A stretch of DNA of 53,610 nucleotides, taken from positions 1 to 53,610 of the forward strand of contig JAQCEY010000010.1 in assembly GCA_027620075.1 (NCBI GenBank), given 5' to 3'. This stretch comes from Pseudomonadota bacterium (GTDB lineage: Bacteria; Pseudomonadota; Alphaproteobacteria; Rickettsiales; UBA6187). Positions within the stretch are counted from its first letter, which is position 1, and the number at the start of each line of letters is the position of its first letter. The position numbers and the translations under genes are program-made. This document shows positions 8,447 to 17,533 of the stretch, piece by piece. The notes under the pieces are model-generated. The model was not told where the DNA came from. It saw only the letters and a list, made by a program, of their open reading frames with translations, and did no database searches.

Positions 8447-11005
8447 CTAAGATCGTCCTACTGGACTCTTTTTTTGAGATTCTTGCGAATGATATGCTTG
8501 CTTTACTGAGCCACTTTTAGATTCTTCTATACCTGATTTTGTTAGGCTCATTCCAATATCTTTTGCCTGTTCTAAAGCATCTTTACGTGCTTCTTTTTTA
8601 GGATTAGGAGTTGACTCATTCCTTTGACTAGATTTGTCTTTAGATGTTGCAAAAGACAATTCATCCTTGTTTTTGTTAACTGATGCTCCTTTGTCGACAC
8701 CTTTAAATTGTGATAGTTGATCATCTTCTTTTACCTTTATATCAATTCCGTATCTCTCACTCTTTTGAGCTAATAGTTCTTTTAAAGGCTCAGAAAGGCT
8801 TACACTTATTGCTGTATCCATAATATTTTTTTTGTCGTCTTCATTTAATTTGACTTTAAGTTCCATATTTAGTTTTAAGTTTTCAACAGTTCCAATACTA
8901 TCACCAAATTTCTCGCCTTTTTCATCGACTGTAAAAACATTCCTATCCTTTAGTTCCTTCTTTTCATCATCTTCAATTTTAACTTTCTCGACACTGCCAG
9001 CATCTTTTTTTCTAATAGTGCTAATTTCCATTTGTTCTTCAGATACCCCAGCTTTTGTAAGGTCTTCTTGAAAAGTTTTTGCCCATTTTCCATTCTCATC
9101 AATAGGAATACCTCTATCTACATAACTTGATTCACCTTTATCATTTTCATCAATTTCTTCAAATGTCGCATAACTTCCTGTAGTAAGTCTTTTTAAAGCA
9201 CTTTCTGGTGTTAATTTATCTTTAGGTATAGCCACCATAATTGCATCTGGTTTTTTACCTGATTCCATTAGTTGTGTTACAGCTAGATCAATATTGTTTA
9301 GACGCGTTTCATCTGAGGTTATAACCGCTACTTTACCAGATGCGTCAATAGCATCTTTAGTGCCTGCGGTGTGACGCATTGTTTTTTGGTCAATAAATAT
9401 TGCATCATGCTTACCATCGTTTAATTCTTTTTTTTCTGGTTTTTTGTCGTTTAATTTCTCTCTAGAATGGCGTTCGGAAGCATAATATGTAGCTCTTGTT
9501 TGATCTGATGATTGCCTTTTAAACGATAAGTCAAAGGTGCCATCGTCTTGTTTGCTTATTTTAGTCGGAGCCTGATTTGCTATTGTTTTATCAACACCGG
9601 GACCATGTCCAAATGTATCTTTATTATCTGTTAAGAGGATAGGAATATCGGAGTTTTTAATAAAATCTGTTAACCCATCGGATTTTGACATATCAACAGG
9701 TTCAAAATTCTGGTCAGACTCCTTTTTTTTATAGTTTACACGTCCAAACACAATAGCTTTAACATTATCTAATAAACCAGCTTCTTGTGATTGCTTCAGC
9801 ATCTTTGCCATATCATCAGGAGAATCAATCGATTCAATTGCCAGTATTGAAGGTTTGTCAAGATGAAACGGTATTTGTGTTCCAGCTGTTAAAGCCATTC
9901 TGGAAAGTTCTGTTGCATGTATAGGAAGCTCTTGTTTTGAAATGTTATCAAGTTCGTTTTTTACGCCTTCTTTTTGTACATTTGGTTGTTTTAAACCTTT
10001 GTAGGTCGTTTCACTATCTGGGTTAGTCAGCGTTTCTGTAACATCACTTATTCCCTTGTCTGCTGTTGTCTCAGCAGGGTTGCCGTAATATGTTCTTGCA
10101 ATGCCTCTTTGTTCTATGAAGTTAGTAATAACTGAGCCATCACTGAATCCAACTAAAGCAACATCATCTCTTTTTGGCAGACCGTGCTTTTTTCCTGTGG
10201 AATCGCTGTATTTAGCTTGATCAAGAGTTTCTTTGCCAGAAATTTTCGTATTTTCATCATCACCACGAGGATAAAAAAAATCATTTGGAAGCTCTTTGCC
10301 TTCATTTCGTTTTTCTTTCTTCCAAGCTTCGGTTATTTTCTTTTCTGTAGCTTTGGGATCGTTATCATACTCATTTAGTACATTCGCAACATCAAAAGCA
10401 CCGCCCCCACCGTTCGCAACTATCATTCCATTGGTTTTAGGGTCATTAAGTGCATTTATAATTGCTCTGGCACGCTCTTCAACAGTGTTAGAGCGCCCAT
10501 TTCCGTCAATCGGTGGGTGCATACTATCGTCTGTACGATAAAGATTAAAGCCTTCTCCATTAATCGTTTTTTTATACTCTTTATTTTGACCTGCCTTTTT
10601 ATCGTCTTTTTCTTTAGGTGTATCAAATTTTGATGTCACTACTCCCCAATGAGAAGGGGCTATAACTGCAACATTTGAACCTTTCTCAGGTTCGTCCTTG
10701 TTGCTGGTTAAAGGTTTCATACTAAAAGTTTCTTCGTCCAATGAGCTAACTTGTGATGATTCCTGAGGTTTAACAAGGTCTTGGTAATAAGAATTTTGTT
10801 CTTTCATTTGTCGTTGTGTTGCCTTGAACAACTTACTCATAGATGAGGTGGAAAAGGTGGGGCGGTCTGGCTTTATTCCTAAAAAACGTTCTGGTGTGGA
10901 TAATGATGTACTAGATTTATTCTTATCATATTTTTGAGTTCCTGCTAGATTAGAGAGAATCTTAGCAAATTCGGTAATGGCTCCCAGTGGGAATCTTGGT
11001 GGCAT
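8447..11005 (-). CDS. Very large S66 (LD-carboxypeptidase/MccF-like) peptidase-domain protein
   Basis: An 852-aa protein. Residues about 108-490 follow the S66 peptidase pattern: VAVIAPSHWG near 112, the GGGG oxyanion-type turn (ANGGGGAFDVANVL, 197-210), the nucleophile motif VGFSDGS with Ser288, AIESID with Glu391, and TFGHGPG with His467. All three triad residues are therefore present. LdcA enzymes are about 300 aa, so long insertions rich in K, D and E and an added C-terminal region of about 350 aa (about 500-852, no recognised domain, highly charged) are unusual. No signal peptide. S66 members trim peptidoglycan or give microcin C immunity; this one might be an effector or immunity factor. 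The start has AAGGAG 9 nt upstream. Confidence 0.6.
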   Translation of the reverse strand: MPPRFPLGAITEFAKILSNLAGTQKYDKNKSSTSLSTPERFLGIKPDRPTFSTSSMSKLFKATQRQMKEQNSYYQDLVKPQESSQVSSLDEETFSMKPLTSNKDEPEKGSNVAVIAPSHWGVVTSKFDTPKEKDDKKAGQNKEYKKTINGEGFNLYRTDDSMHPPIDGNGRSNTVEERARAIINALNDPKTNGMIVANGGGGAFDVANVLNEYDNDPKATEKKITEAWKKEKRNEGKELPNDFFYPRGDDENTKISGKETLDQAKYSDSTGKKHGLPKRDDVALVGFSDGSVITNFIEQRGIARTYYGNPAETTADKGISDVTETLTNPDSETTYKGLKQPNVQKEGVKNELDNISKQELPIHATELSRMALTAGTQIPFHLDKPSILAIESIDSPDDMAKMLKQSQEAGLLDNVKAIVFGRVNYKKKESDQNFEPVDMSKSDGLTDFIKNSDIPILLTDNKDTFGHGPGVDKTIANQAPTKISKQDDGTFDLSFKRQSSDQTRATYYASERHSREKLNDKKPEKKELNDGKHDAIFIDQKTMRHTAGTKDAIDASGKVAVITSDETRLNNIDLAVTQLMESGKKPDAIMVAIPKDKLTPESALKRLTTGSYATFEEIDENDKGESSYVDRGIPIDENGKWAKTFQEDLTKAGVSEEQMEISTIRKKDAGSVEKVKIEDDEKKELKDRNVFTVDEKGEKFGDSIGTVENLKLNMELKVKLNEDDKKNIMDTAISVSLSEPLKELLAQKSERYGIDIKVKEDDQLSQFKGVDKGASVNKNKDELSFATSKDKSSQRNESTPNPKKEARKDALEQAKDIGMSLTKSGIEESKSGSVKQAYHSQESQKKSPVGRS

Positions 11006-11100
11006 AGTCGCAGGCTCCTTAACTTCCTTAATGACCTGTTAGTGTAACATAGAGCTGTATTTTTAACAAGGTTAAAAAACCTATATAACCCCAACTATGT

Positions 11101-11352
11101 TTAAGGTTGAAGCAAAAAAGCCTTAATTTGGGGTTTATCGGTTTTATAAGTGTAAGCGATGAGACAAGCTAAAATACTAACGAAAGCATTGATTGATGAC
11201 CTATGCCTTAAATGTTTAAGGTTAAAGTCTGTTTTCATCACACCAACGTTCGTTTCTATAATAAACCGTTTTCGAAGTAGTGTTTTATCGATAAACGGCA
11301 TCAAGTTGTTTTTCATATTTCTTCGGATTCCCGTGATTAAATGTAGTCTGCC
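11101..11352 (-). mobile_element. IS982-family transposase 3' remnant
   Basis: About 84 codons match the C-terminus of IS982-type DDE transposases: GRLHLITGIRRNMKNNLMP, LLRKRFIIET (with the final catalytic Glu), then LKHLRHRSSINAFVSILACLIAYTYK and a stop. The rest of the transposase is absent. Sequence upstream of about 11352 in this frame is only a shadow of the neighbouring 435-aa gene, whose last codons run into the remnant. The IS therefore appears to have clipped that gene's end. Confidence 0.75.
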
Positions 11353-12592
11353 ATTTATAATCTTTATCAGGGGTATATTTGCAAACATGCCCTGTGGCAA
11401 TATGGGCTTTAAGATGTAGCGATAATTCGGGATTTTCTTTGCCAATGTTTTTAAGTGCCGTTCTGATGGCATTTGAAACTGCATCTAACACCTTTTTATT
11501 ACTATTGCTAAACTTACGGCTCTTGCCTTTGTTATTGCTGTTTTTTCTTATAAATTCTTCTATTTGATTTTTTTGTATTTTTAGCTGATTTGCCTTTTCA
11601 GTCATCCCTTTACTTTTAGCTTCTTCAATTTGTTTATCTATAGTTTTCAAACTATTCTTTAAATCTTGCAGTCCTTTGTGGTCAAGAATTTCAATAGTAT
11701 TATCAGAAAATGAACTTAAACACTCTTTCTGCAGTTCCTCTTCCGTCATGGTTTCATAATCTTCATTAGGTAATTCTGATTTATCAACAATAGCCTGTAA
11801 ACTGCTTGCTTTAATGTCTTTATTCGGATTATTAAGCAGCTCTGCAATATAATAACAACCTTTGGTATGTTTTACCCAAACTTGTTTACCATAAAAGCTA
11901 ACTTGCCAGTTTTCGCCTTCTTTATTAAACACGTTCCTAGAAGTTATATCCTCTTTGTAAATAGATGTCATTGCATCATAGAAAATTCCAAAACTTCCGT
12001 TCTTATCAATATAAATAACATTATCAATTACAACGCATGGAAGGGGTGCTTTACTGCCAATTTCATTGATTGATATTATCACAGGTTTGACGGCGTTTTT
12101 ATATTCTTTGTTATTTATTATCTTGGTTTCATCTTCTAAGTAAACCGCCAGAAAAACAGTATATCCGCTTCCATCTATTAAGCATCTGCCTATTTTATAG
12201 AACATATCAGGAATTAAAGTTGTAGCTTCATCATGTGATTGCATGACTTGAGATAATGAATTGCAAAAAGCCAGAAGATTAAACTTGTGCGGTCTTACTT
12301 CGCTTGCATCAAGCTCAACCAATCCGATATTTTCTTTCTTATCGCAATCTACGATATATACAAGTGTGTTATCATGTTTGCGTATCGACTCAACAGGCAT
12401 ATAGCAATTTTCTTCACAACCACTACAAAAAACATTATCAACCGCATTTGCCGACTTGGTTATAAATGGCTGGTTACAAAGAAAAGTCCACAGCCTTTTT
12501 TCAACCTGCTTTTCAAACAACAAGTTATTTGTCAAATATGGATTATTTACATTACGCATTAAATCGCAAAACAAAGAAGAAATATCAGGCAA
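11285..12592 (-). CDS. Unrecognised protein, second gene of a two-gene module (3' end altered by IS982)
   Basis: A 435-aa protein with no domain I can name. It has a CSGCEENC cysteine cluster near residue 57 (possible metal site), a mostly beta-type central region, and a charged coiled coil at about 310-350 (KTIDKQIEEAKSKGMTEKAN). The C-terminal helix region ends HIATGHVCKYTPDKDYKW, after which about 20 residues come from IS982 sequence. The start is TTG at 12592, with AGGA about 8 nt upstream, overlapping the end of the upstream 395-aa gene by 8 nt. This indicates translational coupling. The next in-frame ATG (12559) has no Shine-Dalgarno. Confidence 0.6.
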   Translation of the reverse strand: MPDISSLFCDLMRNVNNPYLTNNLLFEKQVEKRLWTFLCNQPFITKSANAVDNVFCSGCEENCYMPVESIRKHDNTLVYIVDCDKKENIGLVELDASEVRPHKFNLLAFCNSLSQVMQSHDEATTLIPDMFYKIGRCLIDGSGYTVFLAVYLEDETKIINNKEYKNAVKPVIISINEIGSKAPLPCVVIDNVIYIDKNGSFGIFYDAMTSIYKEDITSRNVFNKEGENWQVSFYGKQVWVKHTKGCYYIAELLNNPNKDIKASSLQAIVDKSELPNEDYETMTEEELQKECLSSFSDNTIEILDHKGLQDLKNSLKTIDKQIEEAKSKGMTEKANQLKIQKNQIEEFIRKNSNNKGKSRKFSNSNKKVLDAVSNAIRTALKNIGKENPELSLHLKAHIATGHVCKYTPDKDYKWQTTFNHGNPKKYEKQLDAVYR

Positions 12593-13772
12593 CTTTTAAT
12601 TCCTGTTTTTGCGTAACAATGCTTTCAATTCCCCAATCAATAATCATCTGCCTCAAAAGCAAGTCATTTTCATCATTATAGTTAAGCCTGCTTATACTAT
12701 CTTTACTAATAGTAAACTCTTTGGTTTTAAAGCCTCTGCGATTATTTGCCTCTAAGGTTGCAACTATAGTTATCTGGTCAATGCAATCAGATGATAAATT
12801 AATGTCTTGCCGATTCTTTTTAATGTCATCAATCATTGCCTGCACTGATTCTTTAGGGCAATGCTCTGTAACATCAATTTTACGAAGTTTTGTATTAAAT
12901 CTTAAAGATTGTATCATCACTTTTTTTATTTTGGAATCAGCAGGAACGACAAATTCAAATGCAGGGCTTTTTATTATATCAATATTATAAGAAGTTTCTT
13001 CAATTTCTGGTATGTCATCAATACCTAAAACTTTATCTAAAAATATTTTCTTCAATTTTGTATCGGTTTTTTTCTGTCCGTCAAAATAAGAATCAAGAGT
13101 TTCACTTGTTGCATCATAAACAAAAATTACTTCAAACGCTGGATTTGTAACCCTTTTAGCAAATACGCCTTTTTCCCAAGATAATTCAGATTTAGAATAA
13201 TCTTCAGGATAGCAAAAGTAATAATGCAGGTTGCCTTGTGTATAATGGTCTGCTTTACAGGATTTGCCACGTCCTTCAGTTTTTCTAAAATATTGGCTGA
13301 TTCCAGATTCCAACTCTTTAGTTTTTTTCTCATAATTTGGCTGATTGGCAGGTCTTACATTTTGAATTTTTCGCCAGTATGTTTTCTTTAAGTAATCAGT
13401 GCAAGCAAATCTATGTGCATCTTCAAATAATTTACGATGAGTTATAAAAACGTAAAACACCTTCTCATAAAATCCGTTCATCTTTTCAAAAACTGGTTGC
13501 AAGTCCAATCCTGCATAGTTGGCACTTTGCAATATTTTCTTAAAACCGCCCTCATAAGACATTTGAAAAATACTTTGAAAGTCACTATCAATCATTTTTC
13601 GACAGTGGTCATCTTCAATAGAAGTGATGGCGTTAAATAAAGGCTCTATCTTTGTTGCAGTGAGTTTCTCAAAATCAACATCATGTTCGATAGTATTATC
13701 ATTCATGTATTGTTTTAGCATATAGTTTGGTGCAAGCCTCAAAAAATCCCTAATGGAATAAATACGACTCAT
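12585..13772 (-). CDS. Unrecognised protein, first gene of a two-gene module
   Basis: A 395-aa cytoplasmic protein without a signal peptide or membrane segments. Visible features are an N-terminal helical part (SRIYSIRDFLRLAPNYMLKQY), a charged YEKKTKELESGI segment with GRGKSC near residue 170, a beta-rich NPAFEVIFVYDATSETLDSYF block near 213-233, and RRGFKTKEFTISKDSISRL near the C-terminus. It carries a good AAGGATG Shine-Dalgarno and overlaps the next gene. Its island setting beside SIR2-like and KAP genes makes a defence role plausible. No function can be assigned. Confidence 0.6.
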   Translation of the reverse strand: MSRIYSIRDFLRLAPNYMLKQYMNDNTIEHDVDFEKLTATKIEPLFNAITSIEDDHCRKMIDSDFQSIFQMSYEGGFKKILQSANYAGLDLQPVFEKMNGFYEKVFYVFITHRKLFEDAHRFACTDYLKKTYWRKIQNVRPANQPNYEKKTKELESGISQYFRKTEGRGKSCKADHYTQGNLHYYFCYPEDYSKSELSWEKGVFAKRVTNPAFEVIFVYDATSETLDSYFDGQKKTDTKLKKIFLDKVLGIDDIPEIEETSYNIDIIKSPAFEFVVPADSKIKKVMIQSLRFNTKLRKIDVTEHCPKESVQAMIDDIKKNRQDINLSSDCIDQITIVATLEANNRRGFKTKEFTISKDSISRLNYNDENDLLLRQMIIDWGIESIVTQKQELKVA

Positions 13773-13962
13773 TCTTACATCCTTCTCTTAAATTACTGTT
13801 TTGATAGGGTATTATACAACTGAAGGTTTATTGTTACAACTCATTAATAAGATGCTTAATAAATTTTCTACATGAATGATTAATATTTATGAAGTGCTAC
13901 AATTCATAAGTCTGAAATTGATTTACTTGAGTACTAAATAGCAATATTTCACTCTTAAATCT

Positions 13963-13992
13963 GGTTCGCAAACCGTCAAGTTTGTCCCGCCA
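13963..13992 (+). other. Candidate far attachment site (partial tRNA-Asp 3' end copy)
   Basis: GGTTCG, then CCGTCA ten bases on, then TCCCGCCA recur here from the tRNA-Asp 3' end (3703-3727). The first 16 bases match 13/16 in register and a 5-nt insertion precedes TCCCGCCA. The next bases (aTCC, then GTTTT) also resemble the sequence beyond the tRNA. It would close an island of about 10.3 kb running from the tRNA through the recombinase to the two-gene module. Confidence 0.4.
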
Positions 13993-14096
13993 ATCCCCCG
14001 TTTTACACAGTCCCAACAAGTCCAAAAAAGCTAGACTTTACAACGATTTTCTGGTAACGATTGTCCGTTTAGGTTTAATCACGTCCAGTCGCATCT

Positions 14097-14125
14097 GGGG
14101 GTACTAGGGGGTATCACTGGGGGTA
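14097..14125 (+). repeat. Three GGGGGTA direct repeats
   Basis: GGGGGTA occurs at 14097-14103, 14107-14113 and 14119-14125, followed by related GGGTAC copies. G-rich arrays like this commonly precede tyrosine-integrase genes of integrative elements. A fragment of such an integrase lies on the same strand at 16078-16263. Together with the candidate att site, this is what the 447-base gap 13773-14219 holds. I see no gene in that gap. Confidence 0.5.
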
Positions 14126-14219
14126 TCTGGATACAAAATTCAGGGAGATACCCTACTATTTTTCGGGTACATTAACGGGTACAAATCTCTTTGGATTAAT
14201 AATTTAGCAAAGCAACGCC

Positions 14220-15938
14220 TCACGGCTTTAGGTCTACAGCCTCAACTTCAACAGTATCCTTAATTTCAAATTTATTTATCCTAAGTTTATTTAATTCGCT
14301 TTCAGATCCTATTTTTCTAACGGCAGCTTCTGTATTTGTTACTATCAGATTATATTTTTCTTGCTCATGGGAGTTTGTAACCCTTCTAAATTGTAGGCAC
14401 GCTCTGATGTAATTAGTAAGATCATTACTTTTTTTAGATTTAAATAAGTTATAGTAGTCTTCTTCACTTGAATTCGCCAACACTTCCACATCGTCCATAC
14501 TCCAGCCACTTGTTGAAATAAGGCGTTCAAGAACTTCTATAAGTGTTTTTTGAGGACGTTTTTTTCTATATTCTTCTGCAAACCTATCAAGCATTTTTTG
14601 ATCTTCCACACGATGTCTAAATGTATAGTGGTTGATGTTAAAATACTCGGGATCGTTATTTGATGATATAGCCAGCTCAATAAGTTCATCAGCTTTTTTA
14701 TCCGCACCTAAGTCCCTAAGTAGCTTAATCGATGCCGATAAGTTTGATTGCGATATATGTTTCGCATGATTTTTGACAGCCTCATACATTTTTTTAACAA
14801 CCTCTTCATGGTTATCATCAAAACTATAGTGATATAGATTCCAGGCATCGGTAAGAGATTTATCTTTTTTGTTAATTATTATATTATCGTCGTATTTCTT
14901 GATTTCTTTAGTTATATTTTCCTCTATAAAATATCCACGCTCTACAGAGTTTGCTATTTCGATGTCTAGCTCATCTGAATTGCTATATCCGTAATCCTCA
15001 AGGATACTTCTCCACTGAATAATCTTCTTTTCTTCGGGTGTATCTTCAATTTGCTTTTCCTTATTACCCATCTGTTTAATAATCATGAAAGATATAAAGT
15101 CTACGTTTTGCTTCTTTATAAAATCAACCTCAGGAAATTTATCGCTTTTTTTATACAAAGCATATGTAAAAAGAACTAAAGACGAAAGTGCATTATGCTT
15201 TGTTTCTTCTTCTTTGTTTTCTAAAAATGGCTTTAAATCTTTGGCTAGTTGCTGAATTTTCTTTAATATTCTTATATTTGTGATGCCTAGTTTACAGCAT
15301 CGCTCTTGTAGCTTTTCTGAATATTGTTCGTTAGTTTTGCTAAAAACAATTTCAGCAGACTCTTGAGCGGTTGGTAGGAAGTTAAATTCCTTATCGATAA
15401 CCTTCTCTTTGTATGTATCGTATTTTGCTTTTGCATCATCAGATAACCCTTCATCATTAAAAATAAGAACTATTTTGCATAATTTTTGTTCTTTTAATTC
15501 AGATATTAAGCCCAACACATCTTGTGCATCAAGACGCATACGTTCAAAATCATCAAAACAAATTATTGCCTTTTTTACAGATAGAAATGACAACGCTCGG
15601 CTCATCAAAGCATCAGCCCTAATAACCTTACTAACATCTTCTATAAATGGAATACAATTTTTCACAAACGTTTTTAATTCTGGCTTTTCACCAATTAGTT
15701 TTTTATCTATGCTTTTCTCAAAAATAGCAAACTTGAGTGCATCAAGCGAATTAACTCCAAACAGTGAAACATACGCATATCTATCAAGTGCTATTTCACT
15801 CTTTTTTTGTGCTTCTTTTAGATAAGTTTCCCAAGCGTAAGTTTTACCGACTCCCCAAGCTCCACGAATGGCAATCACCTCTGGAGTATCAGATTTTAAA
15901 AAACGATAAATTTGCTCTTCTATTATTTTGATAGACAT
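14220..15938 (-). CDS. KAP-family P-loop NTPase
   Basis: A 572-aa NTPase. Walker A is GAWGVGKT at residues 26-33, Walker B is IICFDDFER near 130-138, and a LIFNDEGL segment follows, as in KAP or related STAND-like ATPases. The remainder is helical and charged with no membrane segment obvious. Stand-alone members of this group occur in defence islands, so an anti-phage role is possible. The ATG at 15938 is preceded by AGGGA at 6 nt and is preferred over one at 15968. It is flanked by integrase-type leader repeats and an integrase fragment, as if it had replaced most of an integrase gene. Confidence 0.7.
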   Translation of the reverse strand: MSIKIIEEQIYRFLKSDTPEVIAIRGAWGVGKTYAWETYLKEAQKKSEIALDRYAYVSLFGVNSLDALKFAIFEKSIDKKLIGEKPELKTFVKNCIPFIEDVSKVIRADALMSRALSFLSVKKAIICFDDFERMRLDAQDVLGLISELKEQKLCKIVLIFNDEGLSDDAKAKYDTYKEKVIDKEFNFLPTAQESAEIVFSKTNEQYSEKLQERCCKLGITNIRILKKIQQLAKDLKPFLENKEEETKHNALSSLVLFTYALYKKSDKFPEVDFIKKQNVDFISFMIIKQMGNKEKQIEDTPEEKKIIQWRSILEDYGYSNSDELDIEIANSVERGYFIEENITKEIKKYDDNIIINKKDKSLTDAWNLYHYSFDDNHEEVVKKMYEAVKNHAKHISQSNLSASIKLLRDLGADKKADELIELAISSNNDPEYFNINHYTFRHRVEDQKMLDRFAEEYRKKRPQKTLIEVLERLISTSGWSMDDVEVLANSSEEDYYNLFKSKKSNDLTNYIRACLQFRRVTNSHEQEKYNLIVTNTEAAVRKIGSESELNKLRINKFEIKDTVEVEAVDLKP

Positions 15939-16077
15939 GAAAAATCCCTGCAAGTTACAAAGATACATATGTGTATGAAATAGTGGTTTTGCAAGTGATT
16001 AATATTTATTTATCAACTTGTATCGTGGCTAAAAGCGAAAGATAAATATATTTCATATTGATTATCACCGATGGTAT

Positions 16078-16263
16078 GCACTTGTAACAGGCAGAGCCGA
16101 AAGAGATATTTCGACAGATTTAAAAGGAGCTTTAAAAACTCAAAAAGTAAACCATGTAAATAGATTAGATGAAGAAGACCTACCAGAATTTTTACAAAAG
16201 TTATCAAGATATGACACCGATAACGAAGGCGACCTTCAGTTATATAGGTTTGCGGACAAGTAG
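16078..16263 (+). pseudogene. Tyrosine integrase fragment
   Basis: An open frame of about 61 codons on the plus strand reads ALVTGRAERDISTDLKGALK, then QKVNHVNRLDEEDLPEFLQKL and RYDTDNEGDLQLYRF, and stops at 16263. This is the core-binding to catalytic-domain linker typical of phage-type integrases (the A-TGRAERDP-ADLKGAL block). There is no start codon, N-terminal domain or catalytic Arg/Tyr region. It accounts for most of the gap 15939-16265 and marks an older integration boundary. Confidence 0.75.
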
Positions 16264-16265
16264 CT

Positions 16266-17264
16266 TTACAATAGCTGATTTATAGTAGGAAAATCAGTGT
16301 TAGCGACAGCCGAAAGCCTTCTTATGTTAAGACGTAATATTTTTAGAAACCGGTCTATGTTATCTTCATTAGTATTTGTAGAGGTGACTAATGTTGCATT
16401 CACACCGAGTGAAACTATATTGTCAATACGAGTTTTTTGATAGTCGCCTGATTTTTCCAGATCATTAATGTCAAACTTCGAGAAGTCAACCAAATGTATG
16501 TAATCTTTTTGCAGCAGGTCTCTCATATGTTCCTGAGGTTTTGCCGTAACAAAAATCCACATATCTATATTATTGTTCTCAAATTGAGATAAGGCTTTAT
16601 CCATCGGTAAATTACGTATTTCTATTTTGTTACTAGCAATTTTAGTGTGTTGAGTAATAAATTTAATAAGCTTACCGGACAGCAATTGCGATCCCCCGCT
16701 ATTTTCGCCTACATTAATTATGAGTTTGCGCCCTTCTGTAAAATGTGATGCAATGTCAAATCTGGCAAGTTTTTCAATTTTTTCGGGTTTATACAAAAAC
16801 CCGTATTTGGTTAGCCTTAAATCAGGCGGAAAAGAGTATTTTGCCGATGAATACATAAAGAAAACCTTCTCTAGGAATAAAGGCGATCCTTCCGGTATAA
16901 TCTTTAGTTGCTCCTTTTTTTCAGGCGGCAGGTTATTAATAACATCATATTGTGCTATACCGAATGAATTAACGTTGTTGATTACCTCATTTATACTATT
17001 ATAAGATCCGCTTGTTTCGTGATTCTTAATGTTAGAGCCAATTGCGTTGAAAGCACCGAAGCTATAATAAAACCCGTCTTTATTACCGGTAAAGAAATCA
17101 ATATTTTTCGGTACGGGTATAACTTTAGATACAGGTTTGGGTATCGATTTGTTATAATTATTTATTATTAAAAAGAATGAAGCAATTAATAATCCGCATA
17201 ATATAGTTATTATTACGGTAGAAAATAGTCCGAGCCTAAATGTTAAAGAATCTTTTTGTGTCAT
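16266..17264 (-). CDS. TAXI-family TRAP transporter solute-binding protein
   Basis: A 332-aa membrane-anchored periplasmic binding protein. A hydrophobic segment at residues about 12-34 anchors or exports it. The mature part opens with IDFFTGNKDGFYYSFGAFNA, the TAXI signature, and later has FDIASHFTEGRKLIINVGENSGGSQLLS and a DMWIFVTAKP segment. TAXI proteins usually deliver small organic acids to a fused TRAP permease, but no permease lies in this window, so it is an orphan. It has a GGAAG Shine-Dalgarno. It starts just beyond the integrase fragment. Confidence 0.75.
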   Translation of the reverse strand: MTQKDSLTFRLGLFSTVIITILCGLLIASFFLIINNYNKSIPKPVSKVIPVPKNIDFFTGNKDGFYYSFGAFNAIGSNIKNHETSGSYNSINEVINNVNSFGIAQYDVINNLPPEKKEQLKIIPEGSPLFLEKVFFMYSSAKYSFPPDLRLTKYGFLYKPEKIEKLARFDIASHFTEGRKLIINVGENSGGSQLLSGKLIKFITQHTKIASNKIEIRNLPMDKALSQFENNNIDMWIFVTAKPQEHMRDLLQKDYIHLVDFSKFDINDLEKSGDYQKTRIDNIVSLGVNATLVTSTNTNEDNIDRFLKILRLNIRRLSAVANTDFPTINQLL

Positions 17265-17397
17265 AATAACTTCCGATTGTATCTATAAGTTGCAAATTGA
17301 TAAATAAATACGTGCGTTATATATATTATCTTATGTAGCACTTCAAGATGTTTTAAATGTTATTTTAAGGAAGCGCTCAATAATCATACAATTTATA

Positions 17398-17418
17398 ATG
17401 CTAAATTTATTTCAGCAT
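17398..17418. repeat. Palindrome copy 1 flanking the DUF488 cassette
   Basis: ATGCTAAATTTATTTCAGCAT is a 21-bp near-perfect palindrome. Its reverse complement matches the copy at 19435-19455 in 20 of 21 positions. It resembles a REP-type dispersed palindrome and could act as a transcription stop. Confidence 0.55.
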
Positions 17419-17533
17419 CTGCTTTGTCATGTTAGAGGCACCAAAATAAGTTCAAGCGTGGCGAAAACTATGTTTAGGAAGCATTGCCTCAATTTACTGA
17501 GGGCGTGTTGTATTGAGATATTGAAAGTGTATG

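Noticed and set aside
11353-11484. N-terminal part of a 127-aa frame containing the IS982 remnant
   Set aside because: Only the portion after about 11352 resembles transposase; the start is a shadow of the 435-aa gene.
16013-16207. Minus-strand frame opposite the integrase fragment
   Set aside because: The plus-strand translation matches integrase family blocks, so the minus frame is incidental.
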